Shown here piece by piece: positions 1-8,816 of a DNA stretch of 64,000 nucleotides; position 1 is the stretch's first letter; every line of letters starts with the position of its first letter. Where the stretch lies: NCBI RefSeq assembly GCF_009183415.1, contig NZ_WEHU01000004.1, positions 186,001 to 250,000 on the forward strand, in the 5' to 3' direction. The translations under genes and the position numbers were made by a program. The DNA is from Bacillus sp. B1-b2 (GTDB lineage Bacteria; Bacillota; Bacilli; Bacillales; Cytobacillaceae). A model generated the notes under the pieces. That model did not search any database. It was not told the origin of the DNA and saw nothing but the letters and a program-made list of their open reading frames with translations.

Positions 1-258
1 AAGGCATTAACAGAACAAGGTAAATATGAAAGCTCCATCTCCTATTGTAAAGAAGGAATTGACTGGGTCATTCAAAAGGATAACTTATATTTATTCGCCC
101 ATTTTCATTATCATATTGGATATAATTATGAATTGCAAAAAAATTATGCCCAAGCAGCCTCTTATATGAAAGACGCACTAATGATTTTTCAGTTAGTAAA
201 AGATTATAGATACATAGATTATATCCAAGATAAACTGAAGAGCTTTCCAGAGAATTAA
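1..258 (+). CDS. C-terminal part of a TPR-type protein (5' end outside window)
   Basis: Frame 1 is open from the first base to a TAA at 256-258 and gives the last 85 residues of a protein. The pattern is helical-repeat-like: a helix pair around GKYESSISYCKEG, then NYELQKNYAQAASYMKDAL, with the small and aromatic spacing typical of tetratricopeptide repeats. In Bacillaceae such C-termini occur in helix-turn-helix regulators of the PlcR/Rap type and in Rap-like phosphatases, but the N-terminal part that would decide this lies outside the window. The plus-strand direction differs from most of the window. No terminator follows directly; two degenerate repeat copies and then a hairpin at 698-728 lie downstream. 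Confidence 0.6.
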   Translation, partial: KALTEQGKYESSISYCKEGIDWVIQKDNLYLFAHFHYHIGYNYELQKNYAQAASYMKDALMIFQLVKDYRYIDYIQDKLKSFPEN

Positions 259-347
259 GATACATTTGAGCTATAGTAGAGCATTGAAAAAGTGATTATA
301 AATAGATAAATACATATAAGAAAGTTTTAGTAACTAATAGTTCCTTG

Positions 348-470
348 TTTGGAGAGGCTTCTGGTCGGACTCCTACGAGATTAGCGAGACAGTCCGAGAC
401 CCAGTACAGAAGCAGCTCGTAGATGGGCCCCGTGGAAAGTGACCGGTAAACCTCGGAAAACATGGACTAA
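348..470 (+). repeat. Divergent GC-rich interspersed repeat copy (copy F)
   Basis: This block is richer in G and C than its surroundings. It carries the core words GACTCCTACGAGAT, GCGAGACAG and GAGACCC, followed by CCCCGTGGAAAGTGA, in the same order as the core of the better copies at 7166-7409 and 47631-47840. It is the most diverged copy in the window and appears to lack the long 3' part. I see no ORF worth calling. Confidence 0.45.
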
Positions 471-499
471 ACTATATTCAGTAGGGTTTGCTATACACG

Positions 500-697
500 A
501 ATAAAAATAGTATTACTTTTTCAGTGGCTTCATCTGCGAGACAGCCGAGAACCTGCAGACTAAAAGAAGGCCGCGGCTCAGCGCGAGCCACACAGAAAAT
601 GAAACCCCGTAACGGAAATATCCCCCATTCAGTGGAATTTTTAATATTTTTCCTTATATTTCCCCTCAACTACATTGAAGGGTTTCTTGACAAGCTG
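500..697 (+). repeat. Interspersed ~245-bp repeat element, 5'-degenerate copy (copy A)
   Basis: Homologous to the elements at 7166-7409 (opposite strand) and 47631-47840. Shared words in order are ATCTGCGAGACAGCCGAGA, CCTGCAG, GGCTCAGCGCGAGCC, ACCCCGTAACGGAAAT, CCCCCATTCAGTGGA and CCCCTCAACTACATTGAAGGG, ending in CTTGACAAGCTGA. The 5' third is degraded. The overlapping open frames on both strands here are products of the repeat, not genes. Confidence 0.75.
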
Positions 698-728
698 ACT
701 TGATGATTTTTTCATCAAGTTATTTTTA
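698..728 (+). terminator. Rho-independent terminator
   Basis: A perfect 9-bp inverted repeat (ACTTGATGA / TCATCAAGT) with a T-rich loop is followed by TATTTTTAT. It directly abuts the end of repeat copy A. It may be the terminator of the partial gene at 1-258, separated from it by the repeats. Confidence 0.6.
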
Positions 729-934
729 TCTCCAAATAATAAACATTTATTCCTATAACGAACGAATCACCCACATATATTCGCTGTTCAGAACAGTTAC
801 TAATGTACCAAAACTATTGTTCTATGATAATATTCCTATTTTTTGATTATATCCAAATAATAAGGTCAATAGTCTTATAGTGTATGATAATATAATTACA
901 AATATACCTAATTATTTGGGAGTGAGTGTAAAAA

Positions 935-2032
935 ATGAAGAAGAAAGTCACAGTATTAGCCACTACCGCCATCCTATCAACTGCCTTTGCAGCAAATGCT
1001 TCAGCTAGTACATATGTAGTACAAAAAGGGGACACACTTAGTCATATAGCAAAAAAATATAATACATCTGTAAAAGAATTGAAATCCATCAATAATCTTT
1101 CATCCGATTTAATACGAATTAACCAAACTTTAACTGTTTCTACTAGCTCTACAACAAATAGCAGTGAAACACAAACAAACACAAATACAAGTACAAATAA
1201 CACAGCCGCTAAAACGTATACAGTAGTTTCTGGAGACACACTAATTAAAATAGCAAACAAATTTTCTATTAGTCTAGGAGAACTGAAGCAGTGGAATAAT
1301 ATAACTTCTTCTCTTATTTATCCAGGCAATGTATTTTATGTATCAAAGCCAAATGGCTCATCAACAAATGAGAATACTTCTAACACAAGTCCTAGTGAAT
1401 CTTCTAATAATGGAAATACAAGTGGGGATACTACTTCTGCAACAGGTATCTATACAATTAAGAGTGGAGATACCTTAAGTAAGATTGCCTCTAGCTACAG
1501 CATGAGTGTTTCCAAATTAAAGCAATTAAATAATTTAAAATCAGACCTAATTTTTCCTGGTCAAAAATTAAAAGTATCTGATTCTGCTTCAGAAACAGTA
1601 ACAGATACAAATAATAGTGGCAATAGTGGGTCCACAGCTCCAGAATTTATCTCAGATGGAAATAGTGGTTCTGTTTCTACTGATATTGTCTCTGTTTCAA
1701 AAAAATTAGTAGGAATACCATATGTATGGGGAGGCTCTTCTACATCTGGATTTGATTGCAGTGGATTCCTGTATTACGTTCTTAACAACAGTGGAAAATC
1801 CATCGGTCGCTATTCTGCACAGGGATATTACGATCGCAGCTATTATGTAGATGTTCCTAGTGTTGGAGACATCGTCTACTTTAAAAACACCTACAAAGAG
1901 GGGATTTCCCATCTAGGTATCTATATTGGTAACAATGAATTTATTCATGCAGATTCTAGTGGAGTACGCGTGACAAGCCTAGATAATTCTTATTACAAAA
2001 AACATTTTGACAGCTTTAAACGCCTATACTAG
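935..2032 (+). CDS. LysM x3 / NlpC-P60 cell-wall DL-endopeptidase (LytE/CwlS type)
   Basis: A secreted peptidoglycan hydrolase of 365 aa. Residues 1-24 are a signal peptide ending ANASA. Three LysM wall-binding repeats follow at about 26-69, 93-136 and 171-214, joined by Ser/Thr/Asn-rich linkers. The C-terminal NlpC/P60 domain runs from about 250 to 365. Catalytic residues are visible: C275 in FDCSGF, H326 in SHLGIYIG and H338 in FIHADSS. The family cuts the D-Glu to diaminopimelate bond of peptide stems and works in cell separation and lateral-wall growth. The layout equals B. subtilis LytE or CwlS; I cannot choose between them. ATG is preceded by GGGAGTGAG. It stands alone, with a long structured hairpin after the stop. 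Confidence 0.93.
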   Translation: MKKKVTVLATTAILSTAFAANASASTYVVQKGDTLSHIAKKYNTSVKELKSINNLSSDLIRINQTLTVSTSSTTNSSETQTNTNTSTNNTAAKTYTVVSGDTLIKIANKFSISLGELKQWNNITSSLIYPGNVFYVSKPNGSSTNENTSNTSPSESSNNGNTSGDTTSATGIYTIKSGDTLSKIASSYSMSVSKLKQLNNLKSDLIFPGQKLKVSDSASETVTDTNNSGNSGSTAPEFISDGNSGSVSTDIVSVSKKLVGIPYVWGGSSTSGFDCSGFLYYVLNNSGKSIGRYSAQGYYDRSYYVDVPSVGDIVYFKNTYKEGISHLGIYIGNNEFIHADSSGVRVTSLDNSYYKKHFDSFKRLY

Positions 2033-2039
2033 TAATAAT

Positions 2040-2095
2040 GAGGCTCTCTATTGTAGACAGATTGTTATTAATCTTTCTATAGTGGGGAGCTCTTT
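2040..2095 (+). terminator. Long imperfect terminator hairpin after the LysM/NlpC gene
   Basis: GAGGCTC-TCTATTGTAG-ACAGATT pairs, with several G-T pairs and one bulge, with AATCTTTCTATAGTGGGGAGCTC, followed by TTTCTTACTT. It starts 8 bases past the stop codon at 2030-2032. Confidence 0.5.
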
Positions 2096-2234
2096 CTTAC
2101 TTAGACTCTCCTCCCTCCTCTTTCAGCATCTTATGTCCCCTACCATCTCCCTAAAAAAAGGGTTATAATTATAAAATGGACTTTTTTAGAATCGAACATC
2201 CTAGAAACAAACTCTTACTAGTGGAGGGATAGCA

Positions 2235-3851
2235 GTGTTCCCAGAGAAATACTTTGAACCATTAAATTATTTTGCAGAAAATCTGCAAGATATATTGGAT
2301 AAAGATAATCCCAACATTCAAAAGGTTGTGGAAAAGGGACTGATGCTATATAGACAAAGCTTTGTCTCTCAAGTTAAGTTTTCTAATGAATATATTCAAG
2401 CAGTGGTTCAAGATGTTACACCTGTCAAAGTAACCTTAGATTTAGACTACATAAGCAATAGTAATTGTACTTGTCATGCAGATGGCTTCTGTCGTCATCA
2501 GCTAGCCTTGTTTTTTTATTTATTAGCACAGGTAGGTAAAGTTTCTAGTTGGTTAGATACCTTTCGTAAGCCAGTTAGTAAAAGCATTGATTTTAACAGC
2601 CTTGGAATAAAACGAGCTAGTGATTTACTTAAAGAAACCACCGAAAAAGAGCAATCCTATCAAGAATGGATGAAGAATTTGCACACGCAGTTTCAGTTGA
2701 TCATGGAAGCTAATAGTGAAAAACCATATATGATTGCAGAAATGTACTACGTCTATATGCGTAAAATCAAGTTAAACTCGCCTAGGCAGACAGAATGGAA
2801 ATTGCTTTATTCTGTAGTATCTCAGGTCTACACATTTAACCAGCTTTTCCTTTTAAGTGAAAAACAAGACCATAGTGCGCAAACAATTAATCGTTACTAC
2901 CGCCATATTTTACATGACTTAATTAGCGGCATTCAAAATGATTTAAATAAATTATCTAATTTCACTTTTCCTTTTGCTTTTGATGATTATTTAAAGCACC
3001 TTAGAGTAGATGTAGAGAACCTTCTTTCCATCCAGCCTGTACTGGAATTTGAATCAATTCAATTATTCCGTATATTGTGGACGAATTTATTCACTAATAA
3101 ATCGATGAGACAAGAAGAATTAGAGAAGCGACTTACACAAGAATCTTCTTCAAGCTTTTCTGAAAAAATAGGCATCATTCATCTTTTATTTCTCTTACAA
3201 GAAGATAGTGAAGCAATGAACCGAATTCAATCTCACTCAACTAATATCACTTCCTATATGCTGTATTGGATTGATTATTTATCTTCTAGAAGATTATGGA
3301 GAAGAATGGATGACTATATTCCATTATTCATTCAGGAATTAAAAAATTATCTGGCAGAAATAGATGATGATGATTTTTGCCATGAATTCACTAATATGGT
3401 TATTAAATCGATTAGTCCTTATTGTAAAGCAGAGAACAAGGAAGACATTTTGGAAAAAGTATTTATCCAAACGCTTCCATATAGTTTCCGTCGATACGAT
3501 GATTTCCTCTATACAAAAAATCAATTAGATAAATGGATTGATTTATATACTTTAGCGGGATACGGAATTGATTATCTTGGAAAAGACCAATTGAAAACAC
3601 TACAGGAATATGACAGTACCTTACTTATCTCCCTGTACCACCGTTCCATACAGGATCATATTGATGAAAAGAATAGAGAGCACTATCGCAAAGCTGTCCG
3701 CCAATTAAAAAAACTGCGTACTTTGTATAAAAAGCAAAAGAACCAACAGGAATTTGAACAATTTCTTTTCATACTTTTAGATCGTACAAAACGTTTAAGG
3801 GCCTTTCATGAAGAATGCAGAAAGGGTAAATTAATTCATGCTGAAAACTAA
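2235..3851 (+). CDS. ywqB: SWIM zinc-finger protein, partner of the SNF2 ATPase (YwqB type)
   Basis: A 538-aa protein with a SWIM zinc-binding motif near the N-terminus: C78, C80, C86 and H88 (CTCHADGFCRH) fit CxCx(n)CxH. The rest is mostly helical and charged with no enzyme motif that I recognise. SWIM domains bind DNA or protein and often accompany SWI2/SNF2 ATPases. Here the next gene is such an ATPase, overlapping this one by 14 bp, so the two products very probably act together on DNA; the exact role is unknown. The start is GTG at 2235 behind GGAGGG. Length and pairing match B. subtilis ywqB-ywqA. Confidence 0.85.
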   Translation: MFPEKYFEPLNYFAENLQDILDKDNPNIQKVVEKGLMLYRQSFVSQVKFSNEYIQAVVQDVTPVKVTLDLDYISNSNCTCHADGFCRHQLALFFYLLAQVGKVSSWLDTFRKPVSKSIDFNSLGIKRASDLLKETTEKEQSYQEWMKNLHTQFQLIMEANSEKPYMIAEMYYVYMRKIKLNSPRQTEWKLLYSVVSQVYTFNQLFLLSEKQDHSAQTINRYYRHILHDLISGIQNDLNKLSNFTFPFAFDDYLKHLRVDVENLLSIQPVLEFESIQLFRILWTNLFTNKSMRQEELEKRLTQESSSSFSEKIGIIHLLFLLQEDSEAMNRIQSHSTNITSYMLYWIDYLSSRRLWRRMDDYIPLFIQELKNYLAEIDDDDFCHEFTNMVIKSISPYCKAENKEDILEKVFIQTLPYSFRRYDDFLYTKNQLDKWIDLYTLAGYGIDYLGKDQLKTLQEYDSTLLISLYHRSIQDHIDEKNREHYRKAVRQLKKLRTLYKKQKNQQEFEQFLFILLDRTKRLRAFHEECRKGKLIHAEN

Positions 3852-6660
3852 TTATCTGAAAATTAACGTACATTACTATGAACAAACTGGCTTTTTTTTA
3901 ACAGGTGAAATCGATCATCAATATTTATATCCTTCTTACTGGAAGAAACTTCTTTTTCAGCATCATAAGGAAAGCTATTATGGCACAATCTTAGATAGCT
4001 ATACCTATGAAGGAATAGAAGGAATTCTTTTAAACTCCTGGCAGCTAGTAACCTTACTAGCTAACGAACGTTTTAATCGTTATATAGAGTGGGATTGGAA
4101 TGATACAGCACAAGTTTGTCTTTCTGCAGCGCCTAGTTTATTAGAGGCCATTGAAAAAAAAGAATGGATCCCTGATTTTGCTCAGTGGGAGATGGAGCAA
4201 TTTTCTTGGGCACTTCCTGAACGTGTAGTGGAAGAGTTCGATCCGAGTTTTTGGGAAATGACTTTAAATGATGAGTTAGCAGATCGAACAAACGAGCAAT
4301 TTATTCATAAATGGTTTCACCAATCTCTTGATCAGTATTTAGAGGCAAATAATGAGACAAAGCACCAATTTAATCAAAAGATGACTGCACTAAGAAATAC
4401 AAATATTCCGACCAGCAGATTATCTGCATACTTTACCGAATCTACCTTTCAAGAATGGATGGGGTTAAAAGATAATGAACATCCATTTACATTGGGAATT
4501 CGATTAGAAGAGCCAGCAGAGTTGAGTTCTACTTGGAATTTAGATGTATTCCTTCGTTCTAAGGATCAGCCTGATTTCGTAATAGATAACCATGATGAAA
4601 GCAATATGCCAAAAAAATGGATGCCTTATGCTTCTTTTATAGAAGAAGAACAAGAACGTTGGATTATGCTCTTTCCTTGGCTACAAGGAAAAAAAGGTCT
4701 TACCAAACAATTAACAGAAGAGGAAGCATGGGAATTTCTCTCTGATGCAAGTGAAACATTCCTAGCTCTTGGCATTGAAATATTGCTTCCATCCTGGTGG
4801 CAAGCAATGAAAGCAGCCAATTTAAAAGTGAAAGCTAAGCTAGCTACTACAAATCACAGACCTTCCTTCGTTGGATTACAAGCAATGCTTGATTATAACT
4901 GGCGTTTCTCCATGAATGGAGTGACTCTATCGGAAGAAGAATTTAATCAGTTAGTGGAAGAAAAAAGACGACTTGTTTTTATTAAGGGAAAATGGATTAA
5001 GCTTGATCCTTCATTTATCCGCCAAATTCAAGAATTAATGAAAAAAGCGGAAAAAGAAGGCTTACATGTTCGTGATATCATTGAGCAAGAGCTTATGAGA
5101 GAGGAAGAGCAGCAAGCAACAGATCTAGAGAACCCAAAAACCTTTGCAAAAATCCAAATTGAATTAAATAGACAATGGCGTACGATGATTCAGCAATTAA
5201 AGGAAGTGAAAAATCTTCCTATAGAAGAGGTGCCAAAGGGCTTCTTAGGCGAATTACGGCCGTATCAAGCACTTGGGATGAGCTGGCTGTTATTCTTGCG
5301 CAAATATGGCTTTGGAGCCGTTCTAGCAGATGATATGGGACTAGGAAAAACGGTTCAACTTATTTCCTACTTAATGAAAATTAAAGAAGAAACAGAGAGC
5401 TCTCCTGCTCTTATTATTTGCCCTACTTCTGTGCTTGGAAATTGGCAAAAGGAATTAGAACGGTTTGCACCAAAGCTTAAAGTATATTTACATTACGGAT
5501 CTAATCGCTTGAAGGGAGATTCCTTTATAAATAAGGCACAAGAATCTGATGTTATATTAACTTCTTATGGACTTGTAAATATCGATCTTCCTCAGTTTGA
5601 ATCTATTACATGGAGCTCCATTTCAATTGATGAAGCACAGAATATCAAAAATTCTCAGACGAAACAATCTCGTGCAGTACGTAAATTAAATGGTCAGCAT
5701 TATATTGCCCTTTCTGGAACGCCAATGGAGAATCGTTTGAACGAATTATGGTCCATTTTTGATTTCACTAACCATGGCTATTTGGGTAGCCTTGGTCAGT
5801 TCCAAAAACGGTTTGTCATACCAATTGAAAAAGAAAATGAACAAGATAAAATCAATCAATTACAAGGACTTATCCGTCCATTCCTACTTCGGAGAACGAA
5901 GAGAGATGAAGAGGTTGCTTTAAACCTTCCTGATAAATTAGAACAAAAGGAATATTGTCCATTAACTACAGAGCAAGCTGCTTTATATGAACAACTGGTT
6001 ACAGATACCTTTATTCAGATAGAGCAATTATCAGGATTTGAGCGAAAAGGTCTTGTATTACAAATGCTTAGTAGATTAAAACAACTTTGTAATCATCCTG
6101 CTCTTTATCTTAAAGAAAATAAACCAAATGATTTGTTAGATCGTTCTGTCAAAATGGAAAAGCTAGTAGAACTAGTAGAAGCTATAATAGAACGAGGCGA
6201 AAGCTGCCTTATCTTTACTCAATATATTGAAATGGGTCATATGATACAAGAAGTAATTAAAAAGAAATTTAATGTAGAAGTACCCTTTCTTAACGGAAGT
6301 GTACCTAAACAAAATAGAGATAAATTAATTCAATCCTTTCAACAAGGAGAATTCCCTATCTTCCTTCTATCACTAAAAGCTGGTGGTACTGGTCTAAACC
6401 TGACAACAGCAAATCATGTGATTCATTATGATCGATGGTGGAACCCTGCAGTGGAGAATCAAGCGACAGACAGAGCCTATAGAATTGGGCAAACTCGATT
6501 TGTTCATGTTCACAAAATGATATGTACAGGAACTCTTGAAGAAAAAATTGATGCCATGCTAGAAAAGAAACAATCTTTAAATGATCAGATTATACAAAAT
6601 GAAAACTGGATGACTGAGCTTTCAACAGATGAATTGAAAGACTTAGTAACCTTGAATTAA
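3838..6660 (+). CDS. ywqA: SNF2-family DNA-dependent ATPase (YwqA type)
   Basis: A 940-aa SWI2/SNF2 ATPase. The N-terminal ~450 residues correspond to the SNF2-associated region of bacterial members. The helicase core shows motif I ADDMGLGKT near residue 496, the DEAQ box (IDEAQNIKN) near 596, motif III LSGTPMENR, the LLRRTKRDE block and the C-terminal motifs GGTGLNLTTA and QATDRAYRIGQ near 875. The family translocates on double-stranded DNA without full strand separation; a repair or transcription-recovery role is inference. ATG at 3838 lies inside the SWIM gene, so translation is probably coupled. Confidence 0.93.
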   Translation: MLKTNYLKINVHYYEQTGFFLTGEIDHQYLYPSYWKKLLFQHHKESYYGTILDSYTYEGIEGILLNSWQLVTLLANERFNRYIEWDWNDTAQVCLSAAPSLLEAIEKKEWIPDFAQWEMEQFSWALPERVVEEFDPSFWEMTLNDELADRTNEQFIHKWFHQSLDQYLEANNETKHQFNQKMTALRNTNIPTSRLSAYFTESTFQEWMGLKDNEHPFTLGIRLEEPAELSSTWNLDVFLRSKDQPDFVIDNHDESNMPKKWMPYASFIEEEQERWIMLFPWLQGKKGLTKQLTEEEAWEFLSDASETFLALGIEILLPSWWQAMKAANLKVKAKLATTNHRPSFVGLQAMLDYNWRFSMNGVTLSEEEFNQLVEEKRRLVFIKGKWIKLDPSFIRQIQELMKKAEKEGLHVRDIIEQELMREEEQQATDLENPKTFAKIQIELNRQWRTMIQQLKEVKNLPIEEVPKGFLGELRPYQALGMSWLLFLRKYGFGAVLADDMGLGKTVQLISYLMKIKEETESSPALIICPTSVLGNWQKELERFAPKLKVYLHYGSNRLKGDSFINKAQESDVILTSYGLVNIDLPQFESITWSSISIDEAQNIKNSQTKQSRAVRKLNGQHYIALSGTPMENRLNELWSIFDFTNHGYLGSLGQFQKRFVIPIEKENEQDKINQLQGLIRPFLLRRTKRDEEVALNLPDKLEQKEYCPLTTEQAALYEQLVTDTFIQIEQLSGFERKGLVLQMLSRLKQLCNHPALYLKENKPNDLLDRSVKMEKLVELVEAIIERGESCLIFTQYIEMGHMIQEVIKKKFNVEVPFLNGSVPKQNRDKLIQSFQQGEFPIFLLSLKAGGTGLNLTTANHVIHYDRWWNPAVENQATDRAYRIGQTRFVHVHKMICTGTLEEKIDAMLEKKQSLNDQIIQNENWMTELSTDELKDLVTLN

Positions 6661-6694
6661 CTACATGTAGTATTTATTCTAGGAGGGTTTATGT

Positions 6695-7126
6695 TTGAAA
6701 ACATTTAAACTAGTTTCTTTACAAATAGTGTCGAACGGGAAAGTAACTCCCATTAAGCTTAATGATGGGTTAATTATCAACAAAGAAGATGATCACAATC
6801 GCTGGCTAATTGAAATTTATTCTGATTATACGATTACCTCTTTCTTTGAAGTAGCACATACCGAACAAGAGGAGCTATTGGTTCATGCTACAATCACAAA
6901 AAGAGAGAATGATCCTGCGCCATTTCAAGTGAAGGTATTATCGATTCAAACTTTAGGAAATAAAGTAAGCATTCTTTTAGAGGGAACCTTGAAAAGAGAT
7001 CGAAGCGACTATGCACAGCTGCTTCTTCAGCATTTATTAGAAAAAGGATATACAGGAGAAGAACTTTCTAATAAGTTTGGAGAGATGATACAAAACAAGC
7101 CACAAACCTTTTTGGAAAAAAAATAA
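6695..7126 (+). CDS. ywpF: YwpF-family protein
   Basis: A 143-aa soluble protein beginning MKTFKLVSLQIVSNGKV and predicted to be rich in beta strands. It has no signal peptide and no catalytic motif that I recognise. Sequence feel, length and position between ywqA and fabZ match B. subtilis YwpF, a protein of unknown function. The start is TTG at 6695 behind AGGAGGG. An ATG four bases upstream (6691) opens only a five-codon frame and is not the start. The terminator follows at once and lies inside the first 40-bp direct repeat (7126-7165). Confidence 0.8.
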   Translation: MKTFKLVSLQIVSNGKVTPIKLNDGLIINKEDDHNRWLIEIYSDYTITSFFEVAHTEQEELLVHATITKRENDPAPFQVKVLSIQTLGNKVSILLEGTLKRDRSDYAQLLLQHLLEKGYTGEELSNKFGEMIQNKPQTFLEKK

Positions 7127-7165
7127 TAAGATGGAAATGGAGCAGCACTAAAGCTGCTCCATTTT
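7126..7165. repeat. 40-bp direct repeat, left copy, containing a terminator
   Basis: Identical over 40 bases to 7410-7449. It begins with the last base of the ywpF stop codon and holds the hairpin GGAGCAGC-ACTAAA-GCTGCTCC followed by ATTTT. The two copies bracket an interspersed element of exactly 244 bp. Confidence 0.9.
7139..7165 (+). terminator. ywpF rho-independent terminator (first of two identical copies)
   Basis: A perfect 8-bp stem GGAGCAGC/GCTGCTCC with loop ACTAAA, followed by ATTTT. It starts 13 bases past the ywpF stop. Confidence 0.75.
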
Positions 7166-7409
7166 CAGGCTGTCGAGAAACCCCTCAATGTAATAGAGGG
7201 AGAATATAAAGTAGTATATTTAATCAATCCACTGAATAAGGGGATGATTTACGTTACAGGGGTTCGCTTTCCGTGGGGCTCGCGCTGAGCCGCTTCGGCC
7301 TTTGGCCTGCAGGGTCTCAGCTGTCTCGCAGATCCCACAGGAGTCTCACCCCTTCCACTCCAATCATCTGGATAAAAATTCTATTTTATCTTTCTATTAT
7401 ACTTTTTCT
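7166..7409 (-). repeat. Interspersed ~245-bp repeat element, best-preserved copy (copy B)
   Basis: Read on the minus strand it runs from GAAAAAGTATAATAG through GGGGTGAGACTCCTGTGG, ATCTGCGAGACAGCTGAGA, CCTGCAGGCCAAAGGCC, GGCTCAGCGCGAGCC, GCGAACCCCTGTAACG and TTATTCAGTGGAT to a terminal ACATTGAGGGG stem and TTTCTCGACAGCCTG. The same order of blocks is seen at 47631-47840, 38131-38340 and 500-697. It is flanked by perfect 40-bp direct repeats. No ORF of note. Confidence 0.85.
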
Positions 7410-7449
7410 ATAAGATGGAAATGGAGCAGCACTAAAGCTGCTCCATTTT
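7410..7449. repeat. 40-bp direct repeat, right copy, containing a second terminator
   Basis: Identical to 7126-7165, including the GGAGCAGC/GCTGCTCC hairpin at 7423-7444. It sits 18 bases past the stop of the convergent lipoprotein gene and so now separates two convergent genes. Confidence 0.9.
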
Positions 7450-7467
7450 TATAGTACTATTTATAAC

Positions 7468-7776
7468 TTATTGGTCTACGTCGTCTTTATCGTTTGCATC
7501 ATTTTTGTCTTCGATCATATCTTCACCAGCACCGTTATTGTCTTTAGTTGCATCTAAATCATCGCCAGTATTTTGATCTTGTTCATCTGTTGCATCATCA
7601 TTATCCATATCTAAATTTGTATCTGGAACAACATCGTTATCGTCTAAATCTGTATCTTCGACATTTGTATCATCATCTGGTGCTGGACTTTGTTCGTCAT
7701 TATCGCCACAACCAGTTAATAACATGGCAGATAACGCAGATACTCCAAGTAACTTAATCCATTTTTTCTCCATCAT
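7468..7776 (-). CDS. Small Asp/Asn-rich lipoprotein, function unknown
   Basis: A 102-aa predicted lipoprotein. A charged N-terminus (MMEKKWIK), a hydrophobic stretch and the lipobox LLTGC give a lipidated Cys23. Everything after the Cys is low-complexity, made mostly of Asp, Asn, Glu and Thr. Such an acidic tail would be flexible and could bind divalent cations, but no known family or function is apparent. The start has AAAGGGG upstream; a second Met follows directly. It is monocistronic and convergent with ywpF. Confidence 0.7.
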   Translation of the reverse strand: MMEKKWIKLLGVSALSAMLLTGCGDNDEQSPAPDDDTNVEDTDLDDNDVVPDTNLDMDNDDATDEQDQNTGDDLDATKDNNGAGEDMIEDKNDANDKDDVDQ

Positions 7777-7896
7777 CTTTAACCCCTTTTCTTATTACAT
7801 CTTATTGACCTTATTGCTGGTCAATAATTAGGTTATCCAATAATAGAGATTTATTGCAGAATATTGGTGACTTCCAATATTAAACTAAAGAGCCTA

Positions 7897-7923
7897 AAAA
7901 AAGCACTTGGGTAAGTGCTTTTA
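7897..7923 (-). terminator. fabZ terminator
   Basis: On the minus strand AAAAGCACTT-ACCC-AAGTGCTTTTTTT forms a perfect 10-bp stem with a T-run, about 20 bases past the fabZ stop. Confidence 0.8.
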
Positions 7924-7942
7924 GACTAAAAATTTTTTTTAC

Positions 7943-8377
7943 TTATTCTTGCTTATCTCCTAATGCAAACATAATTTCTGCTTCACATACGATTACTCCG
8001 TCTACTGTTGCTACACATTTTCCTTTGCCGAAGTTTCCACGTACTCTAATCATTTCCACCTCTAAGTGAAGCTGATCACCTGGGCGTACTTGCTTTTTAA
8101 AGCGGCAGTTCTCTATACCTGTGAAGAATGCTAATCTTCCTTTGTTTTCTTCCTTAATTAACATAGCAACTGCTCCAACCTGTGCAAGTGCTTCTACAAT
8201 TAGTACACCAGGCATTACTGGATAATCAGGGAAATGTCCATTGAAATATTCCTCGTTTGCTGAAACATTTTTAATACCTACTGCTCTTTTTCCTTCTTCT
8301 ACTTCTAAAATTCTATCCACCAATAAAAATGGGTAGCGATGAGGAATAATTTCTTTAATTTGATTTATATCTAACAT
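7943..8377 (-). CDS. fabZ: 3-hydroxyacyl-[acyl-carrier-protein] dehydratase FabZ
   Basis: A 144-aa hot-dog-fold enzyme that removes water from 3-hydroxyacyl-ACP in each round of type II fatty acid elongation, in the cytoplasm. The family signature is clear: [13 protein letters not shown] near residue 11, then [21 protein letters not shown] with catalytic H48 and E62. The length is standard. The start has an AGGAGG site. Terminators lie on both sides (8434-8518 and 7897-7923), suggesting its own transcription unit. B. subtilis has it (formerly ywpB) in the same neighbourhood. Confidence 0.97.
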   Translation of the reverse strand: MLDINQIKEIIPHRYPFLLVDRILEVEEGKRAVGIKNVSANEEYFNGHFPDYPVMPGVLIVEALAQVGAVAMLIKEENKGRLAFFTGIENCRFKKQVRPGDQLHLEVEMIRVRGNFGKGKCVATVDGVIVCEAEIMFALGDKQE

Positions 8378-8433
8378 TTTTATGACCTCCTACTAATATG
8401 TGGTTATATATTATTGTACTAAAAAACAGACTA

Positions 8434-8518
8434 AAAAAGGAAGGGATAACCTTCCTTTTTAAAAATAAAAACCTAAAAAGGGTATTATTCCTATGCCTCC
8501 TTTTAGGTTATCCAAACT
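8434..8518 (-). terminator. Two tandem terminators after the EpuA-like gene
   Basis: On the minus strand the first hairpin pairs ACCTAAAAGG with CCTTTTTAGGT and is followed by TTTTATTTTT (8471-8518). The second, AAAAGGAAGG-TTATC-CCTTCCTTTTTT, lies at 8434-8460. Confidence 0.7.
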
Positions 8519-8524
8519 GTTTTA

Positions 8525-8803
8525 TTATTTTTCATTAACTAAGTCCATAATATGAGTCCATGTTTCTAGTTGGAAGATATCCATCGCTTTGCCATCTCCC
8601 ATAATACTATAACCTATAATTGCTCCTACCATGATACTAATAGCCATACACAAAATGATGACAATCACACGTAGCCAAACTGGAAAAAGACGAACTCTCA
8701 CTTTCACCTCTGAAGAAGTACTTTCTTCCTGATTTTGTTTTCGCTCCTCTTTAACCTGTTCTCTTGTTTTTGTCATTTCCTGACTGCTACTATTCAGTGT
8801 CAT
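8525..8803 (-). CDS. EpuA-family single-pass membrane protein
   Basis: A 92-aa protein with a charged cytoplasmic N-terminus of about 40 residues, then RVRLFPVWLRVIVIILC leading into one long transmembrane segment, and a short outside tail. This is the EpuA family, often labelled DNA-directed RNA polymerase subunit beta in databases because of a wrong transferred name; nothing in it resembles RNA polymerase. I chose the ATG at 8803 (MTLNSSS) because AAAGGAG lies seven bases before it; the longer frame starting at 8830 lacks a good site and would overlap flhP. It is downstream of flhO-flhP and probably cotranscribed. Confidence 0.75.
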   Translation of the reverse strand: MTLNSSSQEMTKTREQVKEERKQNQEESTSSEVKVRVRLFPVWLRVIVIILCMAISIMVGAIIGYSIMGDGKAMDIFQLETWTHIMDLVNEK

Positions 8804-8816
8804 TACATTTCTCCTT

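Noticed and set aside
478-703. Overlapping open frames on both strands near 480-700
   Set aside because: They lie wholly in repeat copy A, have no ribosome site, and the equivalent frames in other copies are not kept open.
7548-7757. His/Leu-rich frame antisense to the lipoprotein
   Set aside because: Shadow of the Asp/Asn-rich coding sequence; no ribosome site.
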